64,000 nt of DNA from Corticimicrobacter populi (GCF_003123725.1 NZ_QETA01000003.1:124001-188000); one strand, 5' to 3'. Positions 20,677-31,777 are shown, numbered from the stretch's first letter. Notes: generated from the letters alone by a model not told the origin. Made by a program: numbers and translations.

Positions 20677-22545
20677 TCAGGAAAGAATATCGTCAACCGC
20701 ACGCCCGGCCAGCGCTGCACGGATACTGCGATCCATGCGGCGGGCGGCGAAGGCATCGGTCGCCTGGGTCAATTGCTCGATCGCAGCCCGCACACGGGCT
20801 GTATCGTCCATGAGATCGCATTGACGCGCCGCATTGAGCGCGTCATCCACGGCAATCCGCTCTTGCGCATCCAGCAGGTCGGCATCAACCTGCAGCGCAG
20901 CGTCGACGGATTCTACCAAACGGCGGGCATCCACCTGTGCCTCGCGCAGCATCCGTGCCTGCGCATCCGCATCGGCCTGCGCCATGCCATCCGCCAGCAT
21001 GCGGGCAATCTCGTCATCGGACAGGCCATAGGACGGCTTGACGCTGATCGTGGCCTGCACCCCTGTGCTCAGTTCTTGCGCAGACACGTTGAGCAGACCA
21101 TCGGCATCTACCTGGAACGTGACACGGATACGCGCAGCGCCGGCAGTCATGGGCGGAATGCCACGCAGTTCAAAGCGTGCCAGCGAGCGGCAGTCCGAAA
21201 CCAGTTCCCGCTCGCCCTGTACCACATGGAAGCTCATGGCTCCCTGGCCATCCTTGAAGGTGGTGAACTCCTGTGCCCGGGCTACGGGAATGGTACTGTT
21301 GCGCCCGATGATGCGCTCGACCAGCCCCCCCATCGTCTCGATACCAAGAGACAATGGGATCACATCAAGCAGCAGCCAGTCATCGCCCGGCGCATGATTG
21401 CCCGCGAGCAGATTGGCCTGCAAGGCCGCACCCAGCGCCACGACCTTGTCAGGATCCAGTTCCGTGAAGGGCGGCCTGCCAAAGAATACCTCGACGGCCT
21501 GCCGCACGACCGGCATGCGCGTAGCCCCGCCCACCATGACTACGCCCTTGATATCAGCCACCTGAAGCGCAGCATCACGCAGGGCACGCCGCACCCATTG
21601 CAGGGTACGCTCGATCAATGGCTGGGCCAGCGCATGGAAAACAGCGCGGGTCAGGGTGCAATGCACGGCACGACCAGATACCAACACGGCCTCAAAAACA
21701 GCACTGTCGCTGTCAGTCAGGGACTCGCGCACACGGCGGGCCTCGATCAGCAACTGCTTGCGTTCTTCATGGGAAAGTGCAGCAGCAGCACCTGACTGGG
21801 CCAGCACATGCTGCACGATGGCGGCATCGAAGTCATCTCCGCCCAGCGTCGTATCGCCTCCTGTGGCAATGACCTCGAACACCCCCTTGCTCAAGCGCAG
21901 GATGGAAAGATCGAAGGTGCCCCCACCCAAGTCATAAACAGCGTAGATGCCTTCGGCCTGGTGATCCAGTCCATAGGCAATCGCCGCCGCCGTCGGCTCA
22001 TTGAGCAGTCTCAGCACATTCAGACCGGCCAATTGCGCTGCATCGCGTGTCGCCTGGCGTTGTGCATCATCAAAATAGGCAGGCACCGTAATGACGGCCC
22101 CTACCAGATCCCCGCCAAGGGCAGCCTCGGCGCGCTCGCGCAGGACGCGCAGAACCTCTGCCGAAATTTCGACAGGCGTCCGTGGTCCCTGCACCGTCTG
22201 CACGCGTGCCATGCCCTCGCCTTCCGCAAAGGCATAAGGTGCATTGACGGCATGTGCATCCTGGGCCGAACGTCCCATGAAACGCTTGAACGAGGCAATG
22301 CGAGTCTGTTTCCTGCCCGTCCCTTCGGCCAATGCCTCCCAGCCCACACGTACCGAACCATCATCGAGATAAGCTACCACCGACGGCAGCAACCCGCGCG
22401 CCTGCGCATCGTTCAGTATTTCGGGCTGACCACTACGCACCGAGGCAGCCAGCGAATGCGTGGTGCCCAGATCAATGCCGACTGCCAGCGAACGCTGATG
22501 GGGAGCCGGCGACTGGCCGGGTTCGGAGATTTGCAACAACGCCAT
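20677..22545 (-). CDS. hscA: HscA, Hsp70-type chaperone for Fe-S transfer
   Basis: The protein has 622 residues. It has the Hsp70 ATPase signatures [25 protein letters not shown] and [18 protein letters not shown], and a substrate-binding domain that lacks the DnaK C-terminal tail. HscA recognises the LPPVK motif of IscU, present here in the product of 23418-23798, and with HscB promotes cluster release to target proteins. Confidence 0.95.
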   Translation of the reverse strand: MALLQISEPGQSPAPHQRSLAVGIDLGTTHSLAASVRSGQPEILNDAQARGLLPSVVAYLDDGSVRVGWEALAEGTGRKQTRIASFKRFMGRSAQDAHAVNAPYAFAEGEGMARVQTVQGPRTPVEISAEVLRVLRERAEAALGGDLVGAVITVPAYFDDAQRQATRDAAQLAGLNVLRLLNEPTAAAIAYGLDHQAEGIYAVYDLGGGTFDLSILRLSKGVFEVIATGGDTTLGGDDFDAAIVQHVLAQSGAAAALSHEERKQLLIEARRVRESLTDSDSAVFEAVLVSGRAVHCTLTRAVFHALAQPLIERTLQWVRRALRDAALQVADIKGVVMVGGATRMPVVRQAVEVFFGRPPFTELDPDKVVALGAALQANLLAGNHAPGDDWLLLDVIPLSLGIETMGGLVERIIGRNSTIPVARAQEFTTFKDGQGAMSFHVVQGERELVSDCRSLARFELRGIPPMTAGAARIRVTFQVDADGLLNVSAQELSTGVQATISVKPSYGLSDDEIARMLADGMAQADADAQARMLREAQVDARRLVESVDAALQVDADLLDAQERIAVDDALNAARQCDLMDDTARVRAAIEQLTQATDAFAARRMDRSIRAALAGRAVDDILS

Positions 22546-22572
22546 AAAAAATACCTTATCAGAGCAACCGCC

Positions 22573-23085
22573 CTAGGCCTCCAGATCCGACATGGCCTGT
22601 TCCATCCGTTCGAGGAACATCCATTCGCGCACACGGGCTGCCGCCGTCTCGTAATCCTGCTGCTTATCCAGCAAGTTCGCCACGTCCGACTGAATATCCG
22701 CCTCGGCCTGCGCCAGAGTCTGGCGCAAAACTGCAGCCGCTTCGGTCGAAGGCTGTTCGCGCAACTCGTCGAGGGCTTCGCGCCATTCCATCTGCTGCAT
22801 CAGGAAGGCCGGCCGCATGGCAGTATTGGTTTCCACCTGCAGATCAACACCAGCCTGTTCGCACAGATAGCGGGCGCGCGACAGCGGTGAGCGCAGGCAG
22901 CGATAGGCCTCGTTGATACGGGAGGCCCATTGCATGGCTACGCGTTTTTCGGCGGGGCCCGCTGTCGCGAATCGATCCGGATGCACACGCGCAGCCGCCT
23001 GACGCCAGGCAGCATCAAGCACGTCGCGGTCCAGGGCAAAGGCCGGCTTCAGGCCAAAATACGAAAAATAGTCTTCCTGCGTCAA
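22573..23085 (-). CDS. hscB: HscB, J-domain co-chaperone
   Basis: The protein has 170 residues. The N-terminal J domain carries the HPD motif (AAARVHPDRFATAGPAEK), and the C-terminal three-helix part binds IscU. It stimulates HscA ATPase. It lies 27 nt before hscA and 3 nt after the iscA stop. Confidence 0.95.
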   Translation of the reverse strand: MTQEDYFSYFGLKPAFALDRDVLDAAWRQAAARVHPDRFATAGPAEKRVAMQWASRINEAYRCLRSPLSRARYLCEQAGVDLQVETNTAMRPAFLMQQMEWREALDELREQPSTEAAAVLRQTLAQAEADIQSDVANLLDKQQDYETAAARVREWMFLERMEQAMSDLEA

Positions 23086-23088
23086 ACG

Positions 23089-23412
23089 CTACACCGTGAA
23101 CGACTCGCCGCAACCGCAAGTCGCCTTTTCGTTGGGGTTGCTGAACTTGAATCCTTCGTTCAGTCCCTGGCGCTCGTAGTCGAGCTGCGTGCCATCCAGG
23201 TAGGGAAGACTCTTGGGATCGATGAATACCTTGATGCCATGACTTTCGAACACCTGATCCTGACCATCGGCCTCATCGACGTATTCCAGCTTGTAGGCCA
23301 TGCCCGAACATCCCGTCGTGCGCACCCCCACCCGCAGCCCGATGCCCTTGCCGCGTTTCTGGAGATAGCGCCCGATATGCTCGGCCGCCCGTGATGTCAG
23401 CGTGACCGACAT
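23089..23412 (-). CDS. iscA: IscA, A-type Fe-S carrier
   Basis: The protein has 107 residues with the three conserved cysteines ([14 protein letters not shown] and [12 protein letters not shown]). It accepts clusters from IscU or holds iron. The start at 23412 follows the iscU stop by 5 nt with GGGTGAG upstream; a GTG at 23421 is less likely. Confidence 0.95.
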   Translation of the reverse strand: MSVTLTSRAAEHIGRYLQKRGKGIGLRVGVRTTGCSGMAYKLEYVDEADGQDQVFESHGIKVFIDPKSLPYLDGTQLDYERQGLNEGFKFSNPNEKATCGCGESFTV

Positions 23413-23417
23413 GATAC

Positions 23418-23798
23418 TCACCCGCGCTTGTTGCGATAATCCTCGACCGCCGCCTTGATGGCATCTTCGGCCAGGATGGAGCAGTGCACCTTGACAGGAG
23501 GCAATGCCAACTCTTCGGCGATATGGGTATTGCGGATGCTCAGCGCCTCATCGAGTGTCTTGCCCTTGACCCATTCCGTCACCAGCGAACTGGAGGCAAT
23601 TGCCGAACCACAGCCGTAGGTCTTGAACACGGCATCCTGAATGATGTCGTCGGGACCGACCTTGATCTGCAGCTTCATCACGTCGCCACAGGCCGGGGCA
23701 CCGACCATGCCGGTTCCGACATTTTCATCGCTTTTGTCGAAGGCACCCACATTGCGGGGGTTTTCGTAATGATCCAGGACTTTATCGCTGTATGCCAT
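23418..23798 (-). CDS. iscU: IscU, Fe-S cluster scaffold
   Basis: The protein has 126 residues. Cluster ligands are visible in [24 protein letters not shown] and [13 protein letters not shown], and LPPVKVHCS is the HscA recognition loop. It is the platform on which IscS, ferredoxin and frataxin build 2Fe-2S clusters. Confidence 0.96.
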   Translation of the reverse strand: MAYSDKVLDHYENPRNVGAFDKSDENVGTGMVGAPACGDVMKLQIKVGPDDIIQDAVFKTYGCGSAIASSSLVTEWVKGKTLDEALSIRNTHIAEELALPPVKVHCSILAEDAIKAAVEDYRNKRG

Positions 23799-23852
23799 GA
23801 TCGTGCTCCTTGCTTGTTTTGTTGATGCCGTTGGCCTGCGCGTATCCGCGCA

Positions 23853-25061
23853 TCAATGCGCCGCCCACTGGACGCTGTCGAGATCGATGCCTTCCTTGGC
23901 CATTTCCCACAGCGGCGACATGTCGCGCAGCTTGCCAACACGGGCCTTGAGCAGCTCGATGGCAAAGTCCACGTCCTGCTCGGTATTGAAGCGCCCGAGT
24001 GTAAAACGGATCGAGCTGTGCGCCAATTCATCGTTGCGGCCCAGTGCGCGCAATACGTAGGAAGGCTCCAGGCTGGCCGAAGTGCAGGCCGAGCCACTGG
24101 AAACAGCCAGTTCCTTGATCGCCATGATCAGCGACTCGCCCTCGACGTAGTTGAAGCTGACGTTGAGGTTATGGGGGATGCGTTGCTGGGTATCGCCATT
24201 GAGATAGACCTCTTCGATCTGGGACAGCCCGGCCCACAGCCGATCTCGCAGCGCACCGATACGCACACGCTCCTCGGCCATTTCCTCGCGGGCAATCCGG
24301 AATGCCTCACCCATGCCGACAATCTGGTGCGTCGCCAGCGTGCCCGATCGGAAACCACGTTCATGGCCGCCACCGTGCATCTGTGCCTCGAGACGGATAC
24401 GTGGCTTGCGACGCACATACAGTGCACCGATGCCCTTGGGGCCATAGATCTTGTGCGCGGAAAACGACATCAGGTCGACCTTGAGCGCCTGCAGGTCGAT
24501 CTCGACCTTGCCGGCGGATTGCGCGGCATCGACGTGAAAGACGATACCCTTTTCGCGGCAGATTTCACCAATCGCGGCAATGTCCTGAATGACACCAATC
24601 TCGTTGTTGACATGCATGACCGACACCAGAATGGTATCTGGACGCAGCGCCTGACGGAAAGCGTCGAGATCCAGCAGGCCGTTCTCCTGAACATCGAGAT
24701 ACGTCAATTCGAAGCCCTGACGCTCCAACTCCCGACAGGTATCCAAAATGGCCTTGTGTTCGGTCTTGACCGTGATGATGTGCTTGCCGCGCCCCGAATA
24801 GAAGTGTGCTGCGCCCTTGAGGGCCAGATTGTCGGACTCGGTGGCACCTGAGGTCCAGATGATCTCGCGGGGATCGGCATGAACCAGTTCAGCCACCTGC
24901 ACGCGCGCCTGCTCAACAGCCTCTTCCGCCTCCCAGCCATAGGCATGGCTGCGCGAGGCAGGATTGCCGAAGTGCTCGTACAGCCAGGGCACCATTTTGT
25001 CGACCACGCGAGGATCGACAGGCGTAGTGGCGGAGTTGTCAAAGTAAATCGGTTTGCTCAT
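23853..25061 (-). CDS. iscS: Cysteine desulfurase IscS
   Basis: The protein has 402 residues. The PLP lysine motif [18 protein letters not shown] and the mobile loop with the catalytic Cys ([20 protein letters not shown]) are intact, as is the N-terminal [15 protein letters not shown]. It takes sulfur from cysteine for IscU and for tRNA thiolation by MnmA. It lies 54 nt upstream of iscU and 41 nt after iscR. Confidence 0.96.
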   Translation of the reverse strand: MSKPIYFDNSATTPVDPRVVDKMVPWLYEHFGNPASRSHAYGWEAEEAVEQARVQVAELVHADPREIIWTSGATESDNLALKGAAHFYSGRGKHIITVKTEHKAILDTCRELERQGFELTYLDVQENGLLDLDAFRQALRPDTILVSVMHVNNEIGVIQDIAAIGEICREKGIVFHVDAAQSAGKVEIDLQALKVDLMSFSAHKIYGPKGIGALYVRRKPRIRLEAQMHGGGHERGFRSGTLATHQIVGMGEAFRIAREEMAEERVRIGALRDRLWAGLSQIEEVYLNGDTQQRIPHNLNVSFNYVEGESLIMAIKELAVSSGSACTSASLEPSYVLRALGRNDELAHSSIRFTLGRFNTEQDVDFAIELLKARVGKLRDMSPLWEMAKEGIDLDSVQWAAH

Positions 25062-25102
25062 GACTCTGTTCCTGCTGCAAAAATGTATACAGTAATGTGC
25101 CG

Positions 25103-25630
25103 TTAAGCGATGACCTGCGTAGCCGGCTGGCGGACAGCACGACGCGTACGTGGCTTGGCAACGACAGCAGACTTCTGCTCCTGTTGCACCGTGGCCTCCT
25201 TGAGATCGCGCATGCGCTGCTGATCAACCAGATCCTGCAGCGAAACGGAATCAAGGTAATCGACCATCTTGCGATTGAGTGTTGCCCAGAGTTCATGCGT
25301 CATGCACTTGCCCATCTTTCCATCGGCACCCTGAGTACAGTTACCCTTGCCACCGCAATTGGTGGCATCAAGGGGTTCATCCACGGCAAAGATGATATCT
25401 GCAACGGTCACGTGACGCGCCAGCTTGGCCAGCGTATAGCCGCCACCCGGACCGCGCATGCTCTCGACCAGCTCATGTCGCCGCAGCTTGCCAAAAAGCT
25501 GCTCCAGATAGGACAGCGATATATTCTGGCGGCCACTGATCGCGGCCAGCGTCACCGGCCCGCTGTGCTGGCGCAAGGCCAGATCAATCATGGCAGTCAC
25601 GGCAAAACGGCCTTTGGTTGTCAAGCGCAT
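25103..25630 (-). CDS. iscR: IscR, Rrf2-family Fe-S regulator
   Basis: The protein has 175 residues. The winged helix starts [19 protein letters not shown] and includes [21 protein letters not shown]. Three cysteines that would hold a 2Fe-2S cluster lie in [19 protein letters not shown], with a longer second spacing (9 residues) than E. coli IscR (5). A basic tail of about 15 residues is also extra. Holo-IscR represses its own operon; the operator at 25682-25706 is just upstream. Confidence 0.95.
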   Translation of the reverse strand: MRLTTKGRFAVTAMIDLALRQHSGPVTLAAISGRQNISLSYLEQLFGKLRRHELVESMRGPGGGYTLAKLARHVTVADIIFAVDEPLDATNCGGKGNCTQGADGKMGKCMTHELWATLNRKMVDYLDSVSLQDLVDQQRMRDLKEATVQQEQKSAVVAKPRTRRAVRQPATQVIA

Positions 25631-25681
25631 ATTTGGCTCCCTTTTAACACCCTAGCATTCCCAGCAAATAAAAAACCAGCA

Positions 25682-25706
25682 ATACCCGAGCAATTAAGTC
25701 AAGTAT
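25682..25706 (-). promoter_or_regulatory. IscR type 1 operator of the isc operon
   Basis: The 25-bp minus-strand sequence starts ATACTTGACT and ends CTCGGGTAT. It fits the IscR type 1 consensus (ATA-SYY-GACT, an A/T core, TC-RRS-TAT) at nearly all defined positions and contains a TTGACT -35-like element. It lies 52 nt upstream of the iscR start. Confidence 0.75.
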
Positions 25707-25786
25707 AGCCGGTTTCCGACAAATTTACTAGGGATTTACCCACAAAAAACCGCGCAGCGCGCGGTTCGGGACTCAGCAGGAGAAGC

Positions 25787-26275
25787 TCAGGCCGCCTGGT
25801 ACTGAAGCACCCGTTTGCGGATCTGCTCCAGTACGCCCTGACAGGCATCCTCGATGTAGTCGAGCACCTTGCCAAAGCCCTCAACACCACCGTAATACGG
25901 ATCGGGCACGGTTGCTTCTTCGAACTCATTGGCGTAGCGCATCAACAGGTTCAGCTTGTGCAGGTAGGACTTGGGGCAGCGCTGGCGTAACGCTGTCAGA
26001 TTATCCCAGTCCATGACCAGAATCATGTCGGATTCGGCAAAGTCTTCCGCCGAGATCTGACGGGCTTCGCAGTGCGTAATTTCGTAGCCACGCTTGCGGG
26101 CAGCTGCCTGCGCACGCGCATCAGGTGCCTCACCGATATGATAATCGTGGGTACCTGCGGAATCCACCAGAACGGCCTCAGACAGACCCGCCTCGTCGAT
26201 CATGCGACGAAACACGCTTTCTGCACTGGGAGAACGGCAGATATTACCTGTACTAACGAAAAGAACCTTGGTCAT
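25787..26275 (-). CDS. Low-molecular-weight protein tyrosine phosphatase homologue with Cys-to-Ser active site
   Basis: The protein has 162 residues. The P-loop reads VLFVSTGNICRSPSAES, where active enzymes have VLFVCxGNICRSP; the nucleophilic Cys (residue 8) is Ser, encoded AGT at 26254-26252, one base from TGT. The second P-loop Cys, the Arg and the general-acid region VPDPYYGG remain. Cys-to-Ser at this place abolishes catalysis in studied LMW-PTPs while keeping ligand binding, so this may be a pseudophosphatase, or the base may be a sequencing or recent mutation. It follows uvrB by about 250 nt of AT-rich DNA with no other gene. Confidence 0.85.
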   Translation of the reverse strand: MTKVLFVSTGNICRSPSAESVFRRMIDEAGLSEAVLVDSAGTHDYHIGEAPDARAQAAARKRGYEITHCEARQISAEDFAESDMILVMDWDNLTALRQRCPKSYLHKLNLLMRYANEFEEATVPDPYYGGVEGFGKVLDYIEDACQGVLEQIRKRVLQYQAA

Positions 26276-26523
26276 CATGGCCGTAAGTGTGCGGGAAAAC
26301 ACCTAACAAGGCAAGCACTTTTTAAGCCTGAGAATCACCAGAAACACCATCAAAAGAAGGATTTTATACAAACAAAAACAAATAGTTATCGAGCGGCATA
26401 TCAGCCTGCCACCCAAGCCTCTACGCCCAAACGGCAGACCATGCCCTCCACCCCTTTCTTTGCAATAAAACGACACTACCAGCCACAAAAATCCATTTGC
26501 GCCAATCTATGCGCACGTATCCG

Positions 26524-28548
26524 CTATGCCAGCAGGACACGCACCTTGAGTGCCTGCAAGGCGTCGCGTGCAGCCGCTGCCTGCTCGAACTCCAGGTTGC
26601 GGGCATGCTCCTGCATGGCCTTTTCAAGCCGCTTGATCTCGCGCGCGAGCGCCTTCTCGTTACCCGCCAATTCCGCCAGATTGTCCGGCACCGAAACGGC
26701 AGCAGTCGTTTCCCGCGAATCGATCACGCCATCGATGAGATCCCTCACTTCCTTGTGCACACCTTGGGGTGTAATACCATGCTCCGCATTGAAAGCCACC
26801 TGTACCTGACGACGACGCTCGGTTTCCGCCAGCGCACGCTGCATCGATCCCGTGACCCGATCCGCATAGAGAATAGCCCTGCCGTGCAGGTTGCGTGCAG
26901 CCCGGCCAATTGTCTGGATCAGGCTGCGCTCGGAACGCAGGAATCCTTCCTTGTCCGCATCCAGAATCGCCACCAGCGACACTTCGGGGATATCCAGCCC
27001 CTCACGTAACAAGTTGATCCCCACCAGGACATCAAACACGCCCAACCGCAAGTCACGGATAATCTCCACCCGTTCGACCGTATCGATATCAGAATGCAAA
27101 TAGCGCACTCGGATGCCATGCTCACCCAGATAGTCTGTCAGGTCTTCGGCCATGCGCTTGGTCAGGGTGGTCACCAGCACACGCTCCTGCACAGCGACCC
27201 TCTGTCGGATCTCACCCAACAGATCATCCACTTGCGTCAGCGCAGGACGTACTTCCACCACAGGATCGACCAACCCGGTCGGCCGTACCACCTGCTCAAT
27301 CACGGCATCGGCATGCTGCGCCTCGTAATCGGCAGGCGTCGCGGAAATGAAAACAGTCTGGCGCATGCGCACTTCGAACTCTTCCATCCGCAAGGGGCGA
27401 TTATCGAGTGCCGATGGCAACCGGAAGCCATACTGAACCAGCGTTTCCTTGCGCGACCGGTCCCCTTTGTACATGGCACCCAACTGCCCTATCGTGACGT
27501 GGCTTTCATCAATGAACATGAGCGCATCGACCGGCAGATAATCGATCAGTGTCGGCGGGGGATCGCCTGGTGCAGCCCCTGAAAGATGCCTGGAATAATT
27601 TTCGATCCCCTTGCAGAAACCCAGTTCCTGCAGCATCTCCAGATCGAAACGCGTACGCTGCTCAAGCCGCTGCGCTTCCACGAGATGGCCGCCGGCCACC
27701 AGAAAACCTACCCTTTCGCGCAACTCATCCTTGATGCTTTCGATGGCCCTCAGAACCGTTTCCCGCGGCGTCACATAATGCGATCCCGGATATACCGTAA
27801 AGCGTGGCACCCTCTGGCGCACTCGACCGGTCAGCGGATCGAACAGGTCCAGGCTCTCGATTTCATCGTCAAACAGGGTCAGGCGCAATGCCAGTTCCGC
27901 GCTTTCGGCAGGATAGATATCGATGGTCTCACCCCGTACCCGGAACGTCCCACGCGTGAAATCGACATCGTTACGGGTGTACTGCATGGCGACGAGCCGG
28001 GCCAGGATCTCTCGACGCGGTACCTGATCCCCCGCACGCAGGATCAACACCATCGCATGATAATCACCCGGATTGCCGATACCATAGATGCACGACACCG
28101 TACCGACAATGATGGTGTCACGCCGTTCCAGCAGGCTCTTGGTGGCCGACAGGCGCATCTGTTCGATGTGCTCATTGACAGAGGAATCTTTCTCGATGAA
28201 AAGGTCCCGCGTCGGCACGTAGGCTTCGGGCTGGTAGTAATCGTAATACGACACGAAATACTCGACGGCATTACGAGGAAAGAACTCTCGCATCTCTGCA
28301 TAGAGCTGCGCCGCCAGCGTCTTGTTGGGTGCCAGCACCAGCGCAGGACGCCCCAGCCGGGCAATCACGTTAGCCATGGTGTAGGTCTTGCCTGAACCCG
28401 TCACCCCCAACAGGGTCTGGGCCATCAGGCCATCGCTCACGCCCTCGACCAGTTGACCGATGGCACGCGGCTGATCACCAGCCGGTGGATAAGGCTGGTA
28501 CAGGTGAAAAGGACTATCCGGAAAATCGACGAAGCCAGGAGCGCTCAT
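26524..28548 (-). CDS. uvrB: Excinuclease ABC subunit UvrB
   Basis: The protein has 674 residues, as in E. coli. It has Walker [16 protein letters not shown], the damage-verifying beta-hairpin [17 protein letters not shown], helicase motifs ([25 protein letters not shown]) and a C-terminal UVR domain. It receives damaged DNA from UvrA and recruits UvrC. The chosen start ([14 protein letters not shown]) matches homologues; an upstream TTG-free extension to 28608 is less convincing. I see no LexA box between uvrB and tyrB. Confidence 0.95.
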   Translation of the reverse strand: MSAPGFVDFPDSPFHLYQPYPPAGDQPRAIGQLVEGVSDGLMAQTLLGVTGSGKTYTMANVIARLGRPALVLAPNKTLAAQLYAEMREFFPRNAVEYFVSYYDYYQPEAYVPTRDLFIEKDSSVNEHIEQMRLSATKSLLERRDTIIVGTVSCIYGIGNPGDYHAMVLILRAGDQVPRREILARLVAMQYTRNDVDFTRGTFRVRGETIDIYPAESAELALRLTLFDDEIESLDLFDPLTGRVRQRVPRFTVYPGSHYVTPRETVLRAIESIKDELRERVGFLVAGGHLVEAQRLEQRTRFDLEMLQELGFCKGIENYSRHLSGAAPGDPPPTLIDYLPVDALMFIDESHVTIGQLGAMYKGDRSRKETLVQYGFRLPSALDNRPLRMEEFEVRMRQTVFISATPADYEAQHADAVIEQVVRPTGLVDPVVEVRPALTQVDDLLGEIRQRVAVQERVLVTTLTKRMAEDLTDYLGEHGIRVRYLHSDIDTVERVEIIRDLRLGVFDVLVGINLLREGLDIPEVSLVAILDADKEGFLRSERSLIQTIGRAARNLHGRAILYADRVTGSMQRALAETERRRQVQVAFNAEHGITPQGVHKEVRDLIDGVIDSRETTAAVSVPDNLAELAGNEKALAREIKRLEKAMQEHARNLEFEQAAAARDALQALKVRVLLA

Positions 28549-28642
28549 GCTAGACTTTTGACTGGACGCAAACTTTCTATTATCCATGTCAGGCAAGACA
28601 GCGTCCACCCGCCTGCCATACCCAAATCAAGCTGACGATATC

Positions 28643-29845
28643 ATGAGCTCCCTCTTCGCTTCGGTAGAACTTGCTCCCCGTGATCCCATCCTGGGCCTGA
28701 ACGAACAGTTCAAGGCCGACACCCGCTCCAACAAGGTCAATCTCGGCGTTGGCGTGTACTACGATGACGAAGGACGCATCCCTCTGCTGGAGAGCGTGCG
28801 CAAGGCCGAAACCGCATTGCTGGCGGATGCCGCCGCACGCAGCTACCTGCCCATCGAAGGGATCGGCAGCTACAACCAAGGTGCCCAGAAGCTGCTGCTC
28901 GGTGCCGATGCACCGCAAATCGCCGAAGGCCGCGTGCTGACGGTTCAGGCGCTGGGCGGTACCGGCGCACTCAAGATCGGTGCCGATTTCCTGCGCAGCC
29001 TGCTGCCGCAAGCCCGCGTTGCCATCAGCAACCCCAGTTGGGAAAACCATCGCGCGCTGTTCGAGCGGGCCGGCTTCCCTGTCGAAACCTATGCCTACTA
29101 TGACGCCGAAACCCACGGCCTCGATTTCGAAGGCATGAAGGACTCACTCAACGCACTGCCCGAGCAATCCATCGTCGTGCTGCACGCATGCTGCCACAAC
29201 CCCACAGGTGTTGATCCCACGCTGGCTCAGTGGCAAGAGATCGCCTCCATCGTCAAGGCCCGCAATCTGGTGCCCTTCCTCGACATCGCCTACCAGGGCT
29301 TTGGCGACGGACTGGCCCAAGATGCCGCTGTGGTGCGCCTGTTTGCCAACGCCAATATCAGCATGCTGATCAGCTCGTCATTCTCCAAGTCGTTCTCGCT
29401 CTATGGTGAACGCGTGGGTGCCCTGACGCTGGTCACCGCTTCGGCCGACGAGGCGACCCGGGTGCTGAGTCAGGTCAAGCGCGTAATCCGCACCAACTAT
29501 TCCAACCCGCCCATCCATGGTGGTTCCGTCGTGTCGCGCGTCCTGAACAACCCGGAACTGTTCCAGCTCTGGGAAGATGAGCTGGGTGGCATGCGTGACC
29601 GCATCCGTGAAATGCGCCACCAACTGGTCGAAAAACTGCGTGACCGTGCCCCCGACCATGATTTCAGCTTCGTGCTGACACAACGTGGCATGTTCTCCTA
29701 CTCCGGCCTCAATGCGGAACAGGTCGAACAATTGCGTGCAGAGCATGGCATCTACGCCGTCTCCAGTGGTCGCATTTGCGTGGCGGCACTCAACAGCGGC
29801 AATATTGACTATGTCGCCAGCGCCATCGCGACTGTTCTGAAGTAA
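28643..29845 (+). CDS. tyrB: Aromatic/aspartate aminotransferase (class I, TyrB/AspC type)
   Basis: The protein has 400 residues. Signatures of the AspC/TyrB subgroup are present: KVNLGVGVYYDDEGRIPLL, VVLHACCHNPTGVDPT, the PLP lysine in SSSFSKSFSLYGERVG, and the C-terminal Arg in VSSGRICVAALN. It transaminates aspartate, phenylalanine or tyrosine with 2-oxoglutarate; aspartate versus aromatic preference cannot be fixed by eye. It is divergent from uvrB and followed by a strong terminator. Confidence 0.9.
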   Translation: MSSLFASVELAPRDPILGLNEQFKADTRSNKVNLGVGVYYDDEGRIPLLESVRKAETALLADAAARSYLPIEGIGSYNQGAQKLLLGADAPQIAEGRVLTVQALGGTGALKIGADFLRSLLPQARVAISNPSWENHRALFERAGFPVETYAYYDAETHGLDFEGMKDSLNALPEQSIVVLHACCHNPTGVDPTLAQWQEIASIVKARNLVPFLDIAYQGFGDGLAQDAAVVRLFANANISMLISSSFSKSFSLYGERVGALTLVTASADEATRVLSQVKRVIRTNYSNPPIHGGSVVSRVLNNPELFQLWEDELGGMRDRIREMRHQLVEKLRDRAPDHDFSFVLTQRGMFSYSGLNAEQVEQLRAEHGIYAVSSGRICVAALNSGNIDYVASAIATVLK

Positions 29846-29869
29846 ACCAGAACAAACGTCCGATATGCG

Positions 29870-29909
29870 AGGGGCCTTTTTTGCCGGAATTCCGGTAAAA
29901 AAGGCCCCT
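29870..29909. terminator. Terminator after tyrB
   Basis: A long inverted repeat (18-bp arms with one wobble, AATT loop) contains T6 in one arm and A6 in the other. It lies between tyrB and lexA. Confidence 0.8.
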
Positions 29910-29966
29910 GTTTCATTCCTGCCCCCCTTAAGACTGAGTGAGCTCCTCGCCCCGAAGATTGAATTG

Positions 29967-29982
29967 CTGTATATTTATACAG
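29967..29982. promoter_or_regulatory. LexA (SOS) box
   Basis: CTGTATATTTATACAG is a perfect CTGT-N8-ACAG palindrome 26 nt before the lexA start, overlapping the probable promoter. It predicts LexA autorepression. Confidence 0.9.
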
Positions 29983-30007
29983 ATTCAACTCTGGAATTTT
30001 GCACATC

Positions 30008-30688
30008 ATGGCCCTCAAGCTGACCGCCCGCCAGCAGCAGATCCTGGACCTGATCCGCGCAACGATCGCCCAGACAGGCTTTCCCCCCACGCGTGCAGAA
30101 ATTGCACAGACACTCGGTTTTCGCTCTGCCAACGCGGCCGAAGACCATCTTCGCGCCCTGGCCCGCAAGGGAGCTATCACCCTGACGGCAGGGGCCTCGC
30201 GGGGCATTCGCCTCAACACTCCCGACACCCGTCCGGAACCACAAAGCAGTGCCAGCCACGACATGCACCCTGTGCGTGCCGCCCTGTCTGCCCTCGTCCT
30301 GCCACTGGTCGGACGTGTGGCCGCCGGGCACCCCATCCTGGCCACGGAACACATTGACCGGGAAATCACCGTCGATCCCGGTCTTTTCAGCCAGACGCCG
30401 GACTATCTCCTCAAGGTGCGTGGCCTCAGCATGCGTGATGCCGGCATCCTCGAAGGCGACCTGCTGGCCGTCAAGCGCAGCAGCGAAGCCCGCAACGGCC
30501 AGATCATCGTGGCACGCATTGATGACGAAGTCACGGTCAAGCGTCTGCACCGCACGTCTACACAAATCGAGCTTCTGCCGGAAAATCCTGATTTCGAACC
30601 CATCATCATCACCGCAGGTAGCGATGACGGGCATGCATCACCCGCGTTTTCGATCGAAGGTATCGCAGTCGGCCTGATTCGCACCTAA
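30008..30688 (+). CDS. lexA: LexA repressor
   Basis: The protein has 226 residues. An N-terminal winged helix ([19 protein letters not shown]) is followed by the Ala-Gly cleavage site in [14 protein letters not shown], the catalytic Ser in [20 protein letters not shown] and Lys in [11 protein letters not shown]. RecA-stimulated self-cleavage lifts SOS repression. No clear ribosome binding site precedes the ATG; a TTG at 29999 is possible. Confidence 0.95.
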   Translation: MALKLTARQQQILDLIRATIAQTGFPPTRAEIAQTLGFRSANAAEDHLRALARKGAITLTAGASRGIRLNTPDTRPEPQSSASHDMHPVRAALSALVLPLVGRVAAGHPILATEHIDREITVDPGLFSQTPDYLLKVRGLSMRDAGILEGDLLAVKRSSEARNGQIIVARIDDEVTVKRLHRTSTQIELLPENPDFEPIIITAGSDDGHASPAFSIEGIAVGLIRT

Positions 30689-30722
30689 AATCAGGGTTTA
30701 CAAGCCGATACCCCTTTCTGCC

Positions 30723-31211
30723 ATGCCCCTGGATTCCGAACCCCGCAACGGGGACTATGCCAGCTATATCGACGCACTCGTCAATCGCCAGACAACCGCG
30801 CCCGGCCAGACAGCAAGACGGCCCCAGACAGGTGCAGCCAAGACACGCAGTCAGTTCCCTGACATGCCCTCCTCGCTGCCTCCCCAGCCCGCCCCTCTCC
30901 CGACAGGAGGCAGGCCTGCCAGACAAGCAGCACCCCGCCATGAGCGTCCGGCAACACCGCCCGCACCTGCCAACCAGCCATCAGACACGCCTCAGCCCAC
31001 CCTGGCAGAGCTTGCCACAAAGCGGCGTGGCGGTCTGGTCATGATGCTGATCGGTATTGCAGCCCTGATCAAGGGTTTTGATTTCGCCTCCAATGTTCTG
31101 CTTTATCAGCAATTCAGCGAACTGATCCCCATGTTCGTACTGCTGCTCATCGGCAGTCAATTCTTCCAGCGCGGACGCGACCTGCGCCGCCAGGGAAAAC
31201 TGCCGGACTGA
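30723..31211 (+). CDS. Hypothetical Pro-rich membrane protein
   Basis: The protein has 162 residues and is not assigned to a family. The first 100 residues are hydrophilic and rich in Pro, Ala and Arg (PSSLPPQPAPLPTGG). Two hydrophobic helices then follow (LVMMLIGIAALIKGFDFA and SELIPMFVLLLIGSQFF), and the end is basic. The disordered N-terminus probably faces the cytoplasm. It lies 34 nt after lexA on the same strand and may be cotranscribed; no LexA box of its own was seen. Confidence 0.6.
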   Translation: MPLDSEPRNGDYASYIDALVNRQTTAPGQTARRPQTGAAKTRSQFPDMPSSLPPQPAPLPTGGRPARQAAPRHERPATPPAPANQPSDTPQPTLAELATKRRGGLVMMLIGIAALIKGFDFASNVLLYQQFSELIPMFVLLLIGSQFFQRGRDLRRQGKLPD

Positions 31212-31290
31212 ATCCCCGCCTGCCGTATCTGCCTCAATCTGGCCGCGCTGTTAACATCACACCCTGTTTTTTCATACGGAATGTCTGTCC

Positions 31291-31752
31291 ATGCATCGAA
31301 AACTCGAAGCCCGCATCGTTAACGACCTGCTCGGCTCCACGCTGCCCCTGCCTTCCTATGCCACCGACGGTTCTGCCGCCATGGATTTGCGCGCCTGCAC
31401 AACAGAGCCCGTGACGCTGGTCGCAGGAGGTCGCACCCTGGTCAAGACCGGTCTGGCCATCAATATGATGGACCCAGGACTGGTTGCCATCGTTGCTTCG
31501 CGCTCAGGGCTCTCGCTCAAGCATGGCGTCCGTGTGGCACAGGGTATCGGCGTGATCGATGCCGACTATCATGGAGAGATCGCCGTCATCCTGGCCAACG
31601 ACAGTCAGGATGACTACATCATCCAGCCCGGCGAACGCATTGCCCAACTGATGTTTCAGCCTGTCGTACAGGTATCACTGCACCTGGTTGACCAATTCTC
31701 CACCGATACAGACCGCGGCGAAGGTGGCTTCGGCAGCACCGGCAAGCAGTAG
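31291..31752 (+). CDS. dut: dUTPase
   Basis: The protein has 153 residues. All five dUTPase motifs are present, including [39 protein letters not shown] and the C-terminal [10 protein letters not shown]. The trimer hydrolyses dUTP to dUMP and keeps uracil out of DNA. It is convergent with the exonuclease III gene. Confidence 0.95.
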   Translation: MHRKLEARIVNDLLGSTLPLPSYATDGSAAMDLRACTTEPVTLVAGGRTLVKTGLAINMMDPGLVAIVASRSGLSLKHGVRVAQGIGVIDADYHGEIAVILANDSQDDYIIQPGERIAQLMFQPVVQVSLHLVDQFSTDTDRGEGGFGSTGKQ

Positions 31753-31777
31753 CTTCGGCCAACCGGTCACAGGACTG

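Noticed and set aside
28549-28642. Search for an SOS box between uvrB and tyrB
   Set aside because: No CTGT-N8-ACAG or close variant is present, so LexA control of uvrB is not supported here.
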